Translations under genes and position numbers: made by a program
Notes under the pieces: generated by a model
Told to the model about the DNA's origin: nothing
Seen by the model: the letters and a program-made list of their open reading frames with translations, nothing else
Databases searched by the model: none
Source of the DNA: JBEKTW01 sp049515655
Lineage (GTDB): Bacteria; Bacteroidota; Ignavibacteria; UBA10030; SZUA-254
NCBI GenBank assembly: GCA_049515655.1
Contig: JBEKTW010000005.1
Span: 1-64,000, forward strand
DNA length: 64,000 bases
Direction of reading: 5' to 3'
Part shown: positions 16,149 through 26,106 of the stretch, one piece after another
How positions within the stretch are numbered: the first letter of the stretch is position 1
How the letters are laid out: each line of letters opens with the position of its first letter

Positions 16149-18968
16149 TCATTGTTCTTTCGGATACAAAACAACTTTTACATAGTTCTTCATATCGAAA
16201 TACCGTTGGGCGGCAGTCTGCACATCTTTGGCGGACAGTTTGTCAATCAATGCCGGATAGTTCAAAATCACCGAAGGATCTTCGTTGTTCACATAAGCGG
16301 ATTGCAGGGAGCTAATCCAAAAATTATTCTCTTTGAGACTTACTTCACGCTCTCGCCGCTGGATTTCCTTGATCTTTTGAATATAACTCTCACCCGGACC
16401 GTATTTCTGCAAACTGTCGATTTGCTCGAACACCGCCTTTACGAGCTCGTCAACCCGTTCAGGTGCACAGCCGAATCCGATTCCGAGCGTATAGCGCTCT
16501 TTGGGATAATGTGATGGACTCGCCCCGACTCCAACGCCGTACACGCCTCCCTTTTCCTCACGCAGAACTTCCCTCAGCTTAATCGTGAGAACGCTTGCCA
16601 TAGATTGTATCTGATGGCGGTGTTCCCGTGTCCACTCAAACGAACCGGTAAAAACTATTCTCACCGCACTTTTGGGCTCGATCCCTTTCTTAACGGTTTT
16701 TTCTATGACACCGCTCGGCGGATTAACTCCAACGTCCTTCCAGGTTTCAGTCCTGTGGAGCGCCGGCAATCCACCGAGATAGGTTTCCACAAGAGGTTTG
16801 ATGGTCGCGGGCTGAAAATTACCGACGAAGAAGAAGATGAAATCGCTCGCGTCGGCGAAACGGTCTCGGTAGACATTGTACGACGTCTGGAGATTCATTT
16901 CATCCAGCAGCGCCGTGGTCATCGGTCGCCGGCGGAAATGGTGCTGGGCCAGCGTCACCTGCGCCGTATCGGAGAAAGCGACTTCCGGTTGGGCGCTTCG
17001 GTTCTCGAGACTACCCTTCACTCTTGAAAGAAATGAAAGAAACGCGGTGCTATCCCTCCGTGGCCCGGTAAAATACAGGTACGTGAGCTGGAACAGCGTC
17101 TCGAGGTCCTGCGGGGCAGCGCTTCCTGAGAATCCTTCGTCGAGCTCCCCGACGTAGGGAGCACACCTCACGATCTTATCCGAGAGGAGTTTGTCGAGCT
17201 CGGTGAGGTCGAATTCTCCAACGCCCCCCTGCTGGATCACCTGTGAACAGGTCGAGGCTGCGATGAAGTCTTTATCCGCGACGAGAGATGTCCCACCGGG
17301 ACTGATTGCGGCGAACAGTACTTCGTCATTCTTGAAATCAGTGGGTTTCAGCACAACGCGTGCGCCGTTGGAGAGGGTCCATTCCGTTACTCCGATATCC
17401 TTTTGAAGTGATTCCCGGACGACCGTCCCTGGTTTTGGCGGATTTGGTACGAGCGCCTTTCCACCTATTTTGTCAACGTACGCTTCGATCGATTTGTTCG
17501 ATGCATTCGCGAACACGGATCTCAACCGGTCTTCGGATGGTATGACGATGTCTTTTTTCTGCGGAAGATTTACCATGGTCACCCTATTCCGGACCGTGAT
17601 CCAGCTGCTCGCCACCTTGTTCACCTCGTCGAGCGAGATCCCCGGAAGGAGCGCCCGGTAGAGCATGAACTCGTAGGCGATCCCTGGAACCGGCTCGTCC
17701 GTCAGATAGTGCCGGACCAGCTCTTCGACATAATTCACCGATTCGGTTTTGTCGCGCTCATTAAAGGTATTTTCCATCCCGCGCAGGACTTCCTTCTTTT
17801 CGCGGTCGAGCTCGGTTTGCGTGAACCCGAACTTCTTCACGCGCTCAGATTCCGTCAGCAATGCTTCGAGGCCGCGTTCGAGCCCGTTATCTTTGACGCC
17901 GGCATTCATAGAATAGACATCTTTCGTCCTGACGAATCGTCCCGGGGTAACAAATCCGTAAAGAAAAGGTGCATCCGCCTGCCGCGCGAGCTCGGCGAGG
18001 CGATTATTCTGCATGCTCATATAGAGCTGTTCGACGACCGTTCTCCGGTAATCGCCGACGGTCGACCATGGGTGAACGTCGTGTTTGCAATAAACCCCGA
18101 CCCGCGAATTCGTCGCTTCCGAATCGGTTGCAACGGCGAACAGCGATTCATCGTGGTCCGGAACGGGAAACATCGTTCGTTCCCGTCCCTTTACCGCGGC
18201 GGGGATCCCGGCGAAATGATCTTTGATGAGCTGTTCGATCTCGTTCCTGTCGAAATCGCCGACGACGACAACCGCCATGAGATCCGGCCGGTACCAGTCC
18301 TTGTAGAAACGCCTGAGGACATCATGCGGACATGTTTCGAGGGTCTTCTTGTCTCCGATCGTGCGCCGTACCGCATACTGTGAATTCTTGAACAGTACCG
18401 GAAGTTGTTTGTCGAACATCCGTGCTTCCGCACCGCGTCCCAGGCGCCACTCTTCGATGACCACACCGCGCTCCCGGTCGATCTCTTTATCGTCGTAGGT
18501 CACATTGTGCGCCCAGTCCTCAAGGATCTGGAAGGCTTTTCTAACCACTGAGGTTGAATCCGTCGGAATTTTCAGCATGTAGACGGTTTCATCAAAACTC
18601 GTCGAGGCATTCAGATCGGCACCGAATCGCATTCCGACCGATTCCATATAGTTGACGAGTTCCTGTTTCTTGAAGTTCTTCGTGCCGTCAAACGCCATGT
18701 GTTCGCAAAAATGAGCAATGCCCCGCTGGTCATCATCCTCGACAACCGAACCGACGTTGACGGCAAGGCGGAGTTCTGCGCGTTTTTCCGGCTTCTGGTT
18801 GCGTCTGATGTAGTACGTAAGACCGTTCTTGAGTTTGCCGACCGTCACGTTTGAATCGATAGGAAGGTTCCTCGAAAGGTCGAGTGACTCGATCTTGTCC
18901 TGCGCGAACATCCAGCCACAAAGGGAAACCGCAAAAAAAACGGCAAGCACAGCGCGATTCAATCTCAT
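16149..18968 (-). CDS. M16 family zinc metallopeptidase (pitrilysin type)
   Basis: A 939-residue protein with a signal peptide (MRLNRAVLAVFFAVSLCGWMFA), so it acts in the periplasm or outside. Two M16 homology units are fused. The first carries the inverted zinc motif HFCEH in GIAHFCEHMAFDGTKNF (about residue 85-100) with the distal Glu in the RGVVIEEWR region (about 165-172). The second, inactive-type unit (from about residue 515, WTLSNGARVVLKPTDFKNDEVLFA) completes the clamshell. The size and order match the Bacteroidota 'insulinase family protein' group, thought to degrade peptides. AAAAGGAG lies before the ATG. It is divergent from the TPR gene at 19223. Confidence 0.93.
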   Translation of the reverse strand: MRLNRAVLAVFFAVSLCGWMFAQDKIESLDLSRNLPIDSNVTVGKLKNGLTYYIRRNQKPEKRAELRLAVNVGSVVEDDDQRGIAHFCEHMAFDGTKNFKKQELVNYMESVGMRFGADLNASTSFDETVYMLKIPTDSTSVVRKAFQILEDWAHNVTYDDKEIDRERGVVIEEWRLGRGAEARMFDKQLPVLFKNSQYAVRRTIGDKKTLETCPHDVLRRFYKDWYRPDLMAVVVVGDFDRNEIEQLIKDHFAGIPAAVKGRERTMFPVPDHDESLFAVATDSEATNSRVGVYCKHDVHPWSTVGDYRRTVVEQLYMSMQNNRLAELARQADAPFLYGFVTPGRFVRTKDVYSMNAGVKDNGLERGLEALLTESERVKKFGFTQTELDREKKEVLRGMENTFNERDKTESVNYVEELVRHYLTDEPVPGIAYEFMLYRALLPGISLDEVNKVASSWITVRNRVTMVNLPQKKDIVIPSEDRLRSVFANASNKSIEAYVDKIGGKALVPNPPKPGTVVRESLQKDIGVTEWTLSNGARVVLKPTDFKNDEVLFAAISPGGTSLVADKDFIAASTCSQVIQQGGVGEFDLTELDKLLSDKIVRCAPYVGELDEGFSGSAAPQDLETLFQLTYLYFTGPRRDSTAFLSFLSRVKGSLENRSAQPEVAFSDTAQVTLAQHHFRRRPMTTALLDEMNLQTSYNVYRDRFADASDFIFFFVGNFQPATIKPLVETYLGGLPALHRTETWKDVGVNPPSGVIEKTVKKGIEPKSAVRIVFTGSFEWTREHRHQIQSMASVLTIKLREVLREEKGGVYGVGVGASPSHYPKERYTLGIGFGCAPERVDELVKAVFEQIDSLQKYGPGESYIQKIKEIQRREREVSLKENNFWISSLQSAYVNNEDPSVILNYPALIDKLSAKDVQTAAQRYFDMKNYVKVVLYPKEQ

Positions 18969-19141
18969 CGTTCTACTCCTTTTGAAAATTATGGGACATT
19001 CAGGGACTGGGGTTTATCGTGAATATTCGACCTCTGAGTTGACGTGAAGTCCGGACACTGCGGCGCCGGACCGACAGTCTGGCAATTATCGGTGGAAAGA
19101 TAGTGATCCCGACGGTTGAAATCAACAATTTGCCCCCGAAG

Positions 19142-19172
19142 TTGATTCTCATACGGCCTTTGCGTATATTTG
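19142..19172 (+). promoter_or_regulatory. Bacteroidota-type promoter of the TPR gene
   Basis: TTG (19142-19144), 20 bases, then TATATTTG (19165-19172), a perfect TAnnTTTG box. The start codon at 19223 is 51 bases further. Confidence 0.65.
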
Positions 19173-19222
19173 TCATCGAATTCAGCAAAATTACACTGAA
19201 AATTCATAGTATAGGAGCTGTC

Positions 19223-20398
19223 ATGAAACAACTGCCACTTATTGCTCTGCTTGTCATTGTTGCCGCAAGTCTGATGGTAACGGGTTTCCAATGCGGATCA
19301 ACCGAGATGACCAGCGCCAAATTGTATATCCAGCGGTCCGATTGGCCGAGCGCAGAAAAATCACTAGCCATAGAAGTGGAAAAGAACCCTACGAATGCCG
19401 AGGCCTGGTATTTCCTGGGATATGCGCGCCTCCAGCTTAAGGAATTCAAAGGAAGCCTTGACGCGCTCAACCATTCGGTTCAAGCCAGCCCCGAGTACGC
19501 TTCAAAAGTGAGCGATGCGAAACATTATGGATGGCAGCAGACTCTCAACGACGGTGTCTCGAAGTACAATGCCAGCATCCCGGACTCAATCCCGAAAGAG
19601 ACGAAGGCGGCCCTTCGTCAGCAGGCAATCGATTTGTACAACCTCGCGATCGAATTTGAACCCGATAGCGATCTAACCTATCACAGAATGGCTGTAGCGC
19701 AGATGGCGCAGAATAACTTCGATGAAGAGATTGCCTATCTCAAAAAGGCGTTGGGCCATAAGAAAGACCCTGAATACTTCCGGATGATCATCATCGCGTA
19801 CACCCAGAAAGGCGAGGATGCGGAAGCCAAAGGGAGCAAACAAGATGCGACGACGAGTTACACAAACGCGATTGCAGAACTGATCGAAGCACGCAAGCTC
19901 GACCCGAGCAATGAAGACCTCCTGAGAAGCATGATTGACCTGTATATCAGGATTGGAAAGGCGGAGGAAGCCAAACCCGCCATGCGTGAGGCCCTCGCGA
20001 AGGAGCCGAGCAACAAAGTGTACCTCTATGATCTTGGCGTCCTGCTCATGAACAGCGACAGTTTGAAAGAAGCGATCAAAAACTTCGACGGGGCTCTCGC
20101 CGTTGACGCCAACTATGAGGAGGCGCTGCGGAATCGCGCGGTGGCCTACATGAAAGTAGGTCAAAAGCTGAAAGATAGCGTCGAAGCGAGTGCCGACGCA
20201 AAAAATAGGGACAAGGAAGTTAATAAATCATACGTCGAGTTTTTCAAGCAAGCCACAAAATCGCTCGAGGCATTAACGGCACTCAAGCCGAACGATCCCA
20301 CTCTCTGGGACGCGCTCGCCACCGCCTACGGTAATGCCGGGATGTACAAGGAAGCCACGAAAGCCATCGAGAAGGCCGACGCCCTAAAAAAGAAATAA
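19223..20398 (+). CDS. TPR-repeat envelope protein, probable lipoprotein (391 aa)
   Basis: The start at 19223 is set by AGGAG upstream and by the signal sequence MKQLPLIALLVIVAASLMVTG that follows. The next residues are FQCGST; the cysteine suggests a lipoprotein, although Q at -1 is unusual. Tetratricopeptide repeats fill the rest: AWYFLGYARLQLKEFKGSLDA (about 60-80), LTYHRMAVAQMAQNNFDEEI, VYLYDLGVLLMNSDSLKEAI, and the final LWDALATAYGNAGMYKEATK. TPR arrays bind partner proteins, here probably in an envelope complex. A clear hairpin terminator follows at 20416-20450. Confidence 0.82.
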   Translation: MKQLPLIALLVIVAASLMVTGFQCGSTEMTSAKLYIQRSDWPSAEKSLAIEVEKNPTNAEAWYFLGYARLQLKEFKGSLDALNHSVQASPEYASKVSDAKHYGWQQTLNDGVSKYNASIPDSIPKETKAALRQQAIDLYNLAIEFEPDSDLTYHRMAVAQMAQNNFDEEIAYLKKALGHKKDPEYFRMIIIAYTQKGEDAEAKGSKQDATTSYTNAIAELIEARKLDPSNEDLLRSMIDLYIRIGKAEEAKPAMREALAKEPSNKVYLYDLGVLLMNSDSLKEAIKNFDGALAVDANYEEALRNRAVAYMKVGQKLKDSVEASADAKNRDKEVNKSYVEFFKQATKSLEALTALKPNDPTLWDALATAYGNAGMYKEATKAIEKADALKKK

Positions 20399-20415
20399 AT
20401 AATCTACGACGTCTC

Positions 20416-20450
20416 GTGCCCTTCAGGTCGCTTCTGAAGGGCACTTTAGT
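20416..20450 (+). terminator. intrinsic terminator after the TPR gene
   Basis: GTGCCCTTCAG (20416-20426) pairs perfectly with CTGAAGGGCAC (20434-20444), followed by TTTAGTTATT. It lies only 16 bases before the next start codon. Confidence 0.75.
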
Positions 20451-20466
20451 TATTGAAGGACCACTC

Positions 20467-20793
20467 ATGACAAACCAGAATTCACCGCCTCAGCAAATCA
20501 ATATTGAGCTCGGGGAGAAAGAAGCGGAGGGGATCTATTCGAACCTCGCGATCATCACGCATTCGCCCGCAGAAATGGTCATAGATTTCACGCGCGTTCT
20601 GCCCGGTGTCCCCAAGGCAAAGGTGCTTGCGCGCATTATCACGACACCGCAGCACGCAAAGTTGCTCCTGAACGCCCTCCGGGACAACATCGAGAAGTAT
20701 GAGAAAACCTTCGGGGAGATCAAGATCTACGGGGAATCCGCCTCGGGTGGATTTGGATTCCAACCGCCGACGGCGGGGGAAAAAGTTCATTAG
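20467..20793 (+). CDS. DUF3467 family protein (108 aa)
   Basis: The start at 20467 has GAAGGA 8 bases before the ATG. The sequence INIELGEKEAEGIYSNLAII, EMVIDFTRVLPGVPKAKVLARIITTP and HAKLLLNALRDNIEKYEKTFGEI is the standard layout of DUF3467, a small cytosolic family of unknown role common in Bacteroidota. The length is normal. It is probably transcribed partly by read-through from the TPR gene. Confidence 0.85.
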   Translation: MTNQNSPPQQINIELGEKEAEGIYSNLAIITHSPAEMVIDFTRVLPGVPKAKVLARIITTPQHAKLLLNALRDNIEKYEKTFGEIKIYGESASGGFGFQPPTAGEKVH

Positions 20794-20868
20794 TACAATC
20801 CAAATTCCTTCGATAATCACTCCGGGAGGCAAAAAGCGGCATTCAGGGGCACATTGTGATATAGCCCC

Positions 20869-20899
20869 TTGATTCTCAAGCGACGTTCAACTATATTGA
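20869..20899 (+). promoter_or_regulatory. Bacteroidota-type promoter of the 20943 gene
   Basis: TTG (20869-20871), 20 bases, then TATATTGA (20892-20899). The predicted start codon is 43 bases downstream. Confidence 0.55.
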
Positions 20900-20942
20900 T
20901 TTCGGATTCTGATTTTCATCAACCAACACCGAAAGAACTGAA

Positions 20943-23084
20943 TTGATCACCGAGAATAGATTCTTACGCCCTTGTCTGAGAGTGTGGCCCTTCATCGTGC
21001 TTCTCTCACTGCTCTCGACGACCGTCTGGCAGTGCGTCACTATTCCCCCAAAACCCGTTATGCCAAATTGGGATACGCAGTTGAGTATTCCTCTGGTTGA
21101 TACGGTGTACTACCTGAAAGATGCGATAATCGACAGCAGCGTCAAACTCGCCGACAGCATCTATGTGTATCATCGTGACTACGCCTTCGAACCGGTGAGC
21201 CTGGGGGATACAAACACGCTCAAGCTGAGTCCTCCGATATCAGACACGACCATCTTCCGGCAGATAGGAACGCTGAGTGTCCCTTCTCCAAAACCTTTTG
21301 AGAAATCGCTGAGACTTTCACAGATTCTTGACAGTCTGGTCATCCATCGTCCTTTCCCGTTCCCTGACACAGTGATTTATTTTAGTGACACGGCAACGAC
21401 GACCGTGCCAAGCTTTCCTCCGATTTTCACTATGTTCCCATCTCAATCGAGAACCGATACGATTTCCCTCCCGCCCAATCCCGATTTCGCATACATCGTG
21501 ATTGATTCCGGCGGAATCAAGTTGTCCATTCAAAACAATCTGCCGACAGCGGCAATCGTAGCGACTATCAAGATCATAAACAGTGATAATAACACTATTG
21601 TCACATTTCCTTCTATCACAATTGGAAGCAACGCAAGTGACACGAGTGTTGTACCATTAGCCGGCAAGAAGCTTACCAGTGCCTTGACGGCAATCATCCA
21701 GGTGGATATTCCCGCAACTCCCTTACCCCTCACATTTTCGCCTGCGGACAGTATTGATTTTCGCTTCGAGGTCCTGGGACCTCTTACGACGAGAGAAGCC
21801 AGGCTCGCTCTTCCGGCAATTCCAATCGACAGCATTGTGGAAAGAAGGTTGATCCTCGATCAGTCCACATACGTTAACAATGTGGATTTCAAGCGCGGCA
21901 CAATGGTCCTCAGTATGAACAGCACAGTCAATGCAGGCATAAATTTCCTCTTCCGGTTCGATGAGATGAAAGATACTCTCACGAAGATGCCGTTCGAAGT
22001 AAGAGCAGTAGTCTCTCCGTCAGCTCCGCTTCTTCAAACCCTTGACCTGCGGGGGTACACACTCGAGCCTTCGGTTCCAGAAAGCAGCAACACGATGAAA
22101 CTGACCCTCGTCCTCTCGACGGTTCAAGGCGACACCCTTTCTACAATTTATGATACAAGCTCCATCAAATTGAGAATTCAGTTTCTGGATACACCGCTGC
22201 TTCTCAAATCAATTTCAGGGCGGCTGAAGACCGATACGATTCAAATCGTGAAGGATACTGTCAAGCTACCCGACCTTCATCTTGGCTCCGATTTCACGGC
22301 CGATAGCATTACACTGGGCAGGGACACGCTTCGAATTCAGCTCCATACTGATGCCCTGTTCCCCATTGACGTGCAAGACTTTAGCGTGAAAGCATTGAGA
22401 AAAGATGGCACACTCGTGGACAGCCTGACACTTCCGTTGAGCACCCCCCCCGGGAACGCGTGGCGGTTTGTACCGGGAGCGGTAAACGCGGTTGAATTCA
22501 CCGGCGGCTGGCTCAACGCCTTCCTCAGGAATTTCCCGAACGGTCAGCCCGACCGTCTCATCATCCAGGGCATGGCGATTGTTAATCCGGTGGACCAATA
22601 TCCGACATACATCGGGCATCTGAATGACACCGACTACTTCCATACGAATGTAGATTTCATCGTCCCTCTTAGCGTGGCAATTTACAACGGGGCATTCAAG
22701 GACACGGTTCGCATCGGAGGGAGCGGCGGCACTGGACCAAAAATCGACAAGAAACTTCTTACGTCGATTGTCCAAGGGAATTTCACGTTCGTCACTACAA
22801 GCACGATCCCGGCCCATGCAGGCATACGGACATATTTCCTTGATACGACACTGGCATCCCCGATCATCCTTGTACCCGATTCCATAGATATTTTCCCTGG
22901 CAGCAATCTGTTTCATTACTTCAAAATTACGCGCGACCAGGCTGTCAAATTCAACCAGGCAAACAAAATTGCGTTGAAGCTTCTCATGGACACGCCGATG
23001 CACCCTGCCGTTTTCGACACAACACAATACATCCGGGTGCGGTTGCTGGCCAATATCGTTTTCAACGTCGACCCAACGAAATAA
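20943..23084 (+). CDS. large beta-rich envelope protein, probable lipoprotein (713 aa)
   Basis: The reading frame begins at a TTG; no better start with a ribosome-binding site is visible, so the first residues are uncertain. A hydrophobic segment (RVWPFIVLLSLLSTTVW) is followed by QCVTIPPKP, so Cys at about residue 31 may be lipidated. The remainder is threonine- and aspartate-rich beta structure with repeated DTI, DSI and PLPL turns, suggesting stacked Ig-like or beta-sandwich domains. I recognise no family. It ends 13 bases before the 23098 gene, which encodes a probable outer-membrane barrel, and the two are probably one operon. Confidence 0.75.
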   Translation: MITENRFLRPCLRVWPFIVLLSLLSTTVWQCVTIPPKPVMPNWDTQLSIPLVDTVYYLKDAIIDSSVKLADSIYVYHRDYAFEPVSLGDTNTLKLSPPISDTTIFRQIGTLSVPSPKPFEKSLRLSQILDSLVIHRPFPFPDTVIYFSDTATTTVPSFPPIFTMFPSQSRTDTISLPPNPDFAYIVIDSGGIKLSIQNNLPTAAIVATIKIINSDNNTIVTFPSITIGSNASDTSVVPLAGKKLTSALTAIIQVDIPATPLPLTFSPADSIDFRFEVLGPLTTREARLALPAIPIDSIVERRLILDQSTYVNNVDFKRGTMVLSMNSTVNAGINFLFRFDEMKDTLTKMPFEVRAVVSPSAPLLQTLDLRGYTLEPSVPESSNTMKLTLVLSTVQGDTLSTIYDTSSIKLRIQFLDTPLLLKSISGRLKTDTIQIVKDTVKLPDLHLGSDFTADSITLGRDTLRIQLHTDALFPIDVQDFSVKALRKDGTLVDSLTLPLSTPPGNAWRFVPGAVNAVEFTGGWLNAFLRNFPNGQPDRLIIQGMAIVNPVDQYPTYIGHLNDTDYFHTNVDFIVPLSVAIYNGAFKDTVRIGGSGGTGPKIDKKLLTSIVQGNFTFVTTSTIPAHAGIRTYFLDTTLASPIILVPDSIDIFPGSNLFHYFKITRDQAVKFNQANKIALKLLMDTPMHPAVFDTTQYIRVRLLANIVFNVDPTK

Positions 23085-23097
23085 GAGGACGACCACG

Positions 23098-24669
23098 ATG
23101 AATAGTGACACAATGAATTACCGGATTGTTCTCTTACTCTCAGCCATCATGATCCTCTTCGGATCATCATCGCTCCTCGCCGGAGATGAGCAAGCAAGCG
23201 TTGTCGGCATGAGCATGGCCCGGACTTTCGTCGCCTCTTCTCGCGGCCTGGAGGCGATCGGGACGAATCCCGCGAATCTTACCCTACCGTACAAGGGAAG
23301 AATCATCGAGTACATCCACAGGACGGTGATGCACGATTCGGTCATCGTGACGAAGGATTCATCGGGAATCGAATCGGAGCAGACGATTTCCGTCACCCAT
23401 GACACACTGATTGCCCAGCGGAAAACTCCGCCCGCAGTGACGTTCCAGCTTCTCCCCTCTTTTGGACTCAACCTGCGGACGGACTTCGTCAATTACGACA
23501 TCTACAACAACTACTTTACCGGGGTTGACACCGGCGGGCCGAACAAAGTGTCAAGGCACTTGAGCGACGACGACAAGAACAGCGTCCTCGGCCTCTTTCC
23601 TTCCGGGATCGCCGAGACGCACGCTGACATTGACATACGTCTCTTCGGGCTCACAATTCACAACGATTTCCTCGGCGACATCGGTTTCACCGTGACCGAC
23701 CGGGCGGCAATGAATTTTGACCTGCCCCAGGATTACGTGCGGTTCTTCTTCTTCGGGCTGGATTCGGCTGGTTCAACGTATAACCTGAGCGGCACAAACG
23801 TCCGCGCATGGTACCTGCGCGAGTACGCCTTCAGCTACGCCCGCAGACTTGCGTTCGTTCCGATCAAGGATTTTTCCTTCGGATTCAGTGTTAAGGAGAT
23901 TCAGGGATACGCGGTGGTCACGACCGAGAAATACAACGCGACGTTTGGAAATCAGGTCGTCCGTGATGATTCCGGGAGGATCAGCAACTATATCCTGAAC
24001 GGGAATTTTGATTTCAGAGTTTTGAGGGCACAGAGCGATAATTTCAACGAAAAGACGTCTTTCACCCCGTTCCCCACTCCTGCGGGGACCGGGATCGGCA
24101 TTGACCTGGGCGTCAACGGCGAGGTAATGCGCGGGGTCAGGGCGGGCCTGAGCGTCATCGATATCGGTTCCATCAACTGGACGGCAAACACGAAACAGCT
24201 CATCGCAACCACTGCCATTCACATGACAAACCCGACATCGAGCGATCAAACCGACAGCTTGAAGACGGCCTTCAAAGGCAAGGATACACTGGCCGACGCT
24301 TTTTCGACACCTTTGCCCACCTGTCTCCGGCTCGGCGCGGCGATCCAGGTGGACAATCTTCCGTTCATTTCGTGGTTTCCCGGTCAATGGCTGATAGCAT
24401 GCGAGTATCTGCAAGGATTCAATGATTCACCGGGCAATTCAAAGCGGGCTCGATTTTCGTTCGGGACGGAGTACCGCCCTGTTTCGTTCCTGCCACTACG
24501 AACGGGCGTCTCTTTTGGCGGTATCGATCGGTTCAACTGGGCGGGAGGATTCGGGTTGGATTTCGGAGTGCTCAACTGGAACTTCGGAACGGAAAATATC
24601 GGTTTGATTCTCACGCCGCACAGCTACCAGCAAGCCTCCTTCGGCATGAGCATGGTGTGGACAATCTAA
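23098..24669 (+). CDS. outer-membrane beta-barrel protein, DUF5723-like (523 aa)
   Basis: After a signal peptide (MNYRIVLLLSAIMILFGSSSLLAG; an ATG at 23113 is an alternative start) comes SMARTFVASSRGLEAIGTNPANLTLP, the N-terminal pattern of DUF5723 and of FadL-like or PorV-like barrels. The rest alternates polar and hydrophobic residues in short strands and ends with aromatic-rich FGMSMVWTI, as expected for a barrel C-terminus. An outer-membrane transport or assembly role is inferred, and the substrate is unknown. It follows the 20943 gene closely and is closed by a strong bidirectional terminator. Confidence 0.7.
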   Translation: MNSDTMNYRIVLLLSAIMILFGSSSLLAGDEQASVVGMSMARTFVASSRGLEAIGTNPANLTLPYKGRIIEYIHRTVMHDSVIVTKDSSGIESEQTISVTHDTLIAQRKTPPAVTFQLLPSFGLNLRTDFVNYDIYNNYFTGVDTGGPNKVSRHLSDDDKNSVLGLFPSGIAETHADIDIRLFGLTIHNDFLGDIGFTVTDRAAMNFDLPQDYVRFFFFGLDSAGSTYNLSGTNVRAWYLREYAFSYARRLAFVPIKDFSFGFSVKEIQGYAVVTTEKYNATFGNQVVRDDSGRISNYILNGNFDFRVLRAQSDNFNEKTSFTPFPTPAGTGIGIDLGVNGEVMRGVRAGLSVIDIGSINWTANTKQLIATTAIHMTNPTSSDQTDSLKTAFKGKDTLADAFSTPLPTCLRLGAAIQVDNLPFISWFPGQWLIACEYLQGFNDSPGNSKRARFSFGTEYRPVSFLPLRTGVSFGGIDRFNWAGGFGLDFGVLNWNFGTENIGLILTPHSYQQASFGMSMVWTI

Positions 24670-24676
24670 CACGGGT

Positions 24677-24707
24677 AGCGCGGCCCACGTCTGACGCGGG
24701 CCGCGCT
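24677..24707. terminator. bidirectional terminator between convergent genes
   Basis: AGCGCGGCCC (24677-24686) pairs perfectly with GGGCCGCGCT (24698-24707). It lies between the convergent 23098 gene and hslU. There is no T-run. Confidence 0.6.
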
Positions 24708-24714
24708 CATCCGC

Positions 24715-26106
24715 TCACAGAATATATTTGCTCAAATCCCTGTCCTTCACTATCCCGCTGAGCTTTTCCTCAACCATTTCTTTCGTCACCGATATCGATT
24801 TCCCCGCGTACTTGTCCGGTGAGTTAAAAAGGACTTCTTCCAGCACGGTCGTCAATATGGTATGGAGGCGGCGCGCACCGATATTCTCAACCTGCTCGTT
24901 GACCTGAGTCGCGATCCGGGCGACTTCACGAATTCCTTCCGGCGTGAACTCGAGATTCACACCTTCCGTTTCCAACAATGCAACATACTGTTTGATGAGC
25001 GCGGCTTGGGGCAGGGTGAGGATTTTCACAAAATCATCCTCCGACAGGCTGTTGAGCTCGACACGAATCGGGAACCGTCCCTGGAGCTCGGGAATCAGGT
25101 CGGACGGCTTCGTATTATGGAACGCCCCGGAGGCGATGAACAGAATGTGGTCCGTTTTCACCATGCCGTATTTCGTCAGGACGTTTGAACCTTCGACGAT
25201 CGGCAGAAGGTCGCGCTGAACCCCTTCACGGGAGACATCGGGCCCGGCGGATTGGCCCGTGGAACTGGCAATCTTGTCGATCTCGTCGATGAACACGATT
25301 CCTGCGTTCTCAACGCGATTGAGCGCGTCCTTGACCACCGCGTCCATATCGATAAGTTTGTCGGCTTCTTCCTGCGCCAGGACGACGCGCGCTTCGGCAA
25401 CGCTCATCTTTCGCTTCTTGGTCCGCTTCGGCAGCATGTTGCCGAAAATCTCCTGGATGTTAATGCCCATCTCCTCAACGCTCAACGGCCCGAGAACCTG
25501 CATCGTGGGCATCTGGCTCGCCGCGATGTCGACCTCAATCGTCCGTTCCTCAAGTTCTCCCGCGCGCAGTTTTTCCCTGAATTTCTCACGCGTCGCATTT
25601 GCTTCGTCCGTCTCATTCACAATTTCTGCAGTTCCTTCAACGCCCGCGTTCTGACGGCGCCTCAGCGGCGGTATGAGAATATCCAGGATCCGGTCCTCCG
25701 CCAACCGCGCGGCTTTGTCCCGGATCTCCGTGGCTTGCTCGGCCTTCACCATGTTAACCGCAAACTCGGTCAAATCTCTGATCATCGATTCGACGTCTCT
25801 TCCGACGTAGCCGACTTCGGTGAATTTCGAGGCCTCGACTTTGATAAACGGCGCATCGACGAGTCTCGCGAGGCGGCGCGCTATTTCCGTTTTCCCGACG
25901 CCCGTCGGACCAATCAGGATAATGTTGTTTGGCATGATCTCTTCCCGGAGATTCTCGGACGTCTGCAATCGGCGCCAGCGATTTCGGATCGCGATAGCAA
26001 CCGATTTCTTGGCGGCTTGCTGACCGATGATATAGCGGTCAAGCTCCCGCACGATCTCCCGGGGCGTCAATTCGTGCTTAGGTTCTTTTTTTGTCTTTTT
26101 GTTCAT
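24715..26106 (-). CDS. hslU: ATP-dependent protease ATPase subunit HslU
   Basis: HslU is the AAA+ unfoldase that feeds substrates to the HslV peptidase. At 463 residues the length is normal. Seen: LTPREIVRELDRYIIGQ at the N-terminus, Walker A GPTGVGKTEIARRLA (about 70-85), the EVGYVGRDVESMIRDL pore region, Walker B GIVFIDEIDKI (about 268-278), and the C-terminal DLSKYIL tail that docks into HslV. The variable I-domain (about 150-240) is charged. It follows hslV but is separated by a 337-base repeat array, which is unusual since hslV and hslU are normally adjacent. Confidence 0.97.
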   Translation of the reverse strand: MNKKTKKEPKHELTPREIVRELDRYIIGQQAAKKSVAIAIRNRWRRLQTSENLREEIMPNNIILIGPTGVGKTEIARRLARLVDAPFIKVEASKFTEVGYVGRDVESMIRDLTEFAVNMVKAEQATEIRDKAARLAEDRILDILIPPLRRRQNAGVEGTAEIVNETDEANATREKFREKLRAGELEERTIEVDIAASQMPTMQVLGPLSVEEMGINIQEIFGNMLPKRTKKRKMSVAEARVVLAQEEADKLIDMDAVVKDALNRVENAGIVFIDEIDKIASSTGQSAGPDVSREGVQRDLLPIVEGSNVLTKYGMVKTDHILFIASGAFHNTKPSDLIPELQGRFPIRVELNSLSEDDFVKILTLPQAALIKQYVALLETEGVNLEFTPEGIREVARIATQVNEQVENIGARRLHTILTTVLEEVLFNSPDKYAGKSISVTKEMVEEKLSGIVKDRDLSKYIL

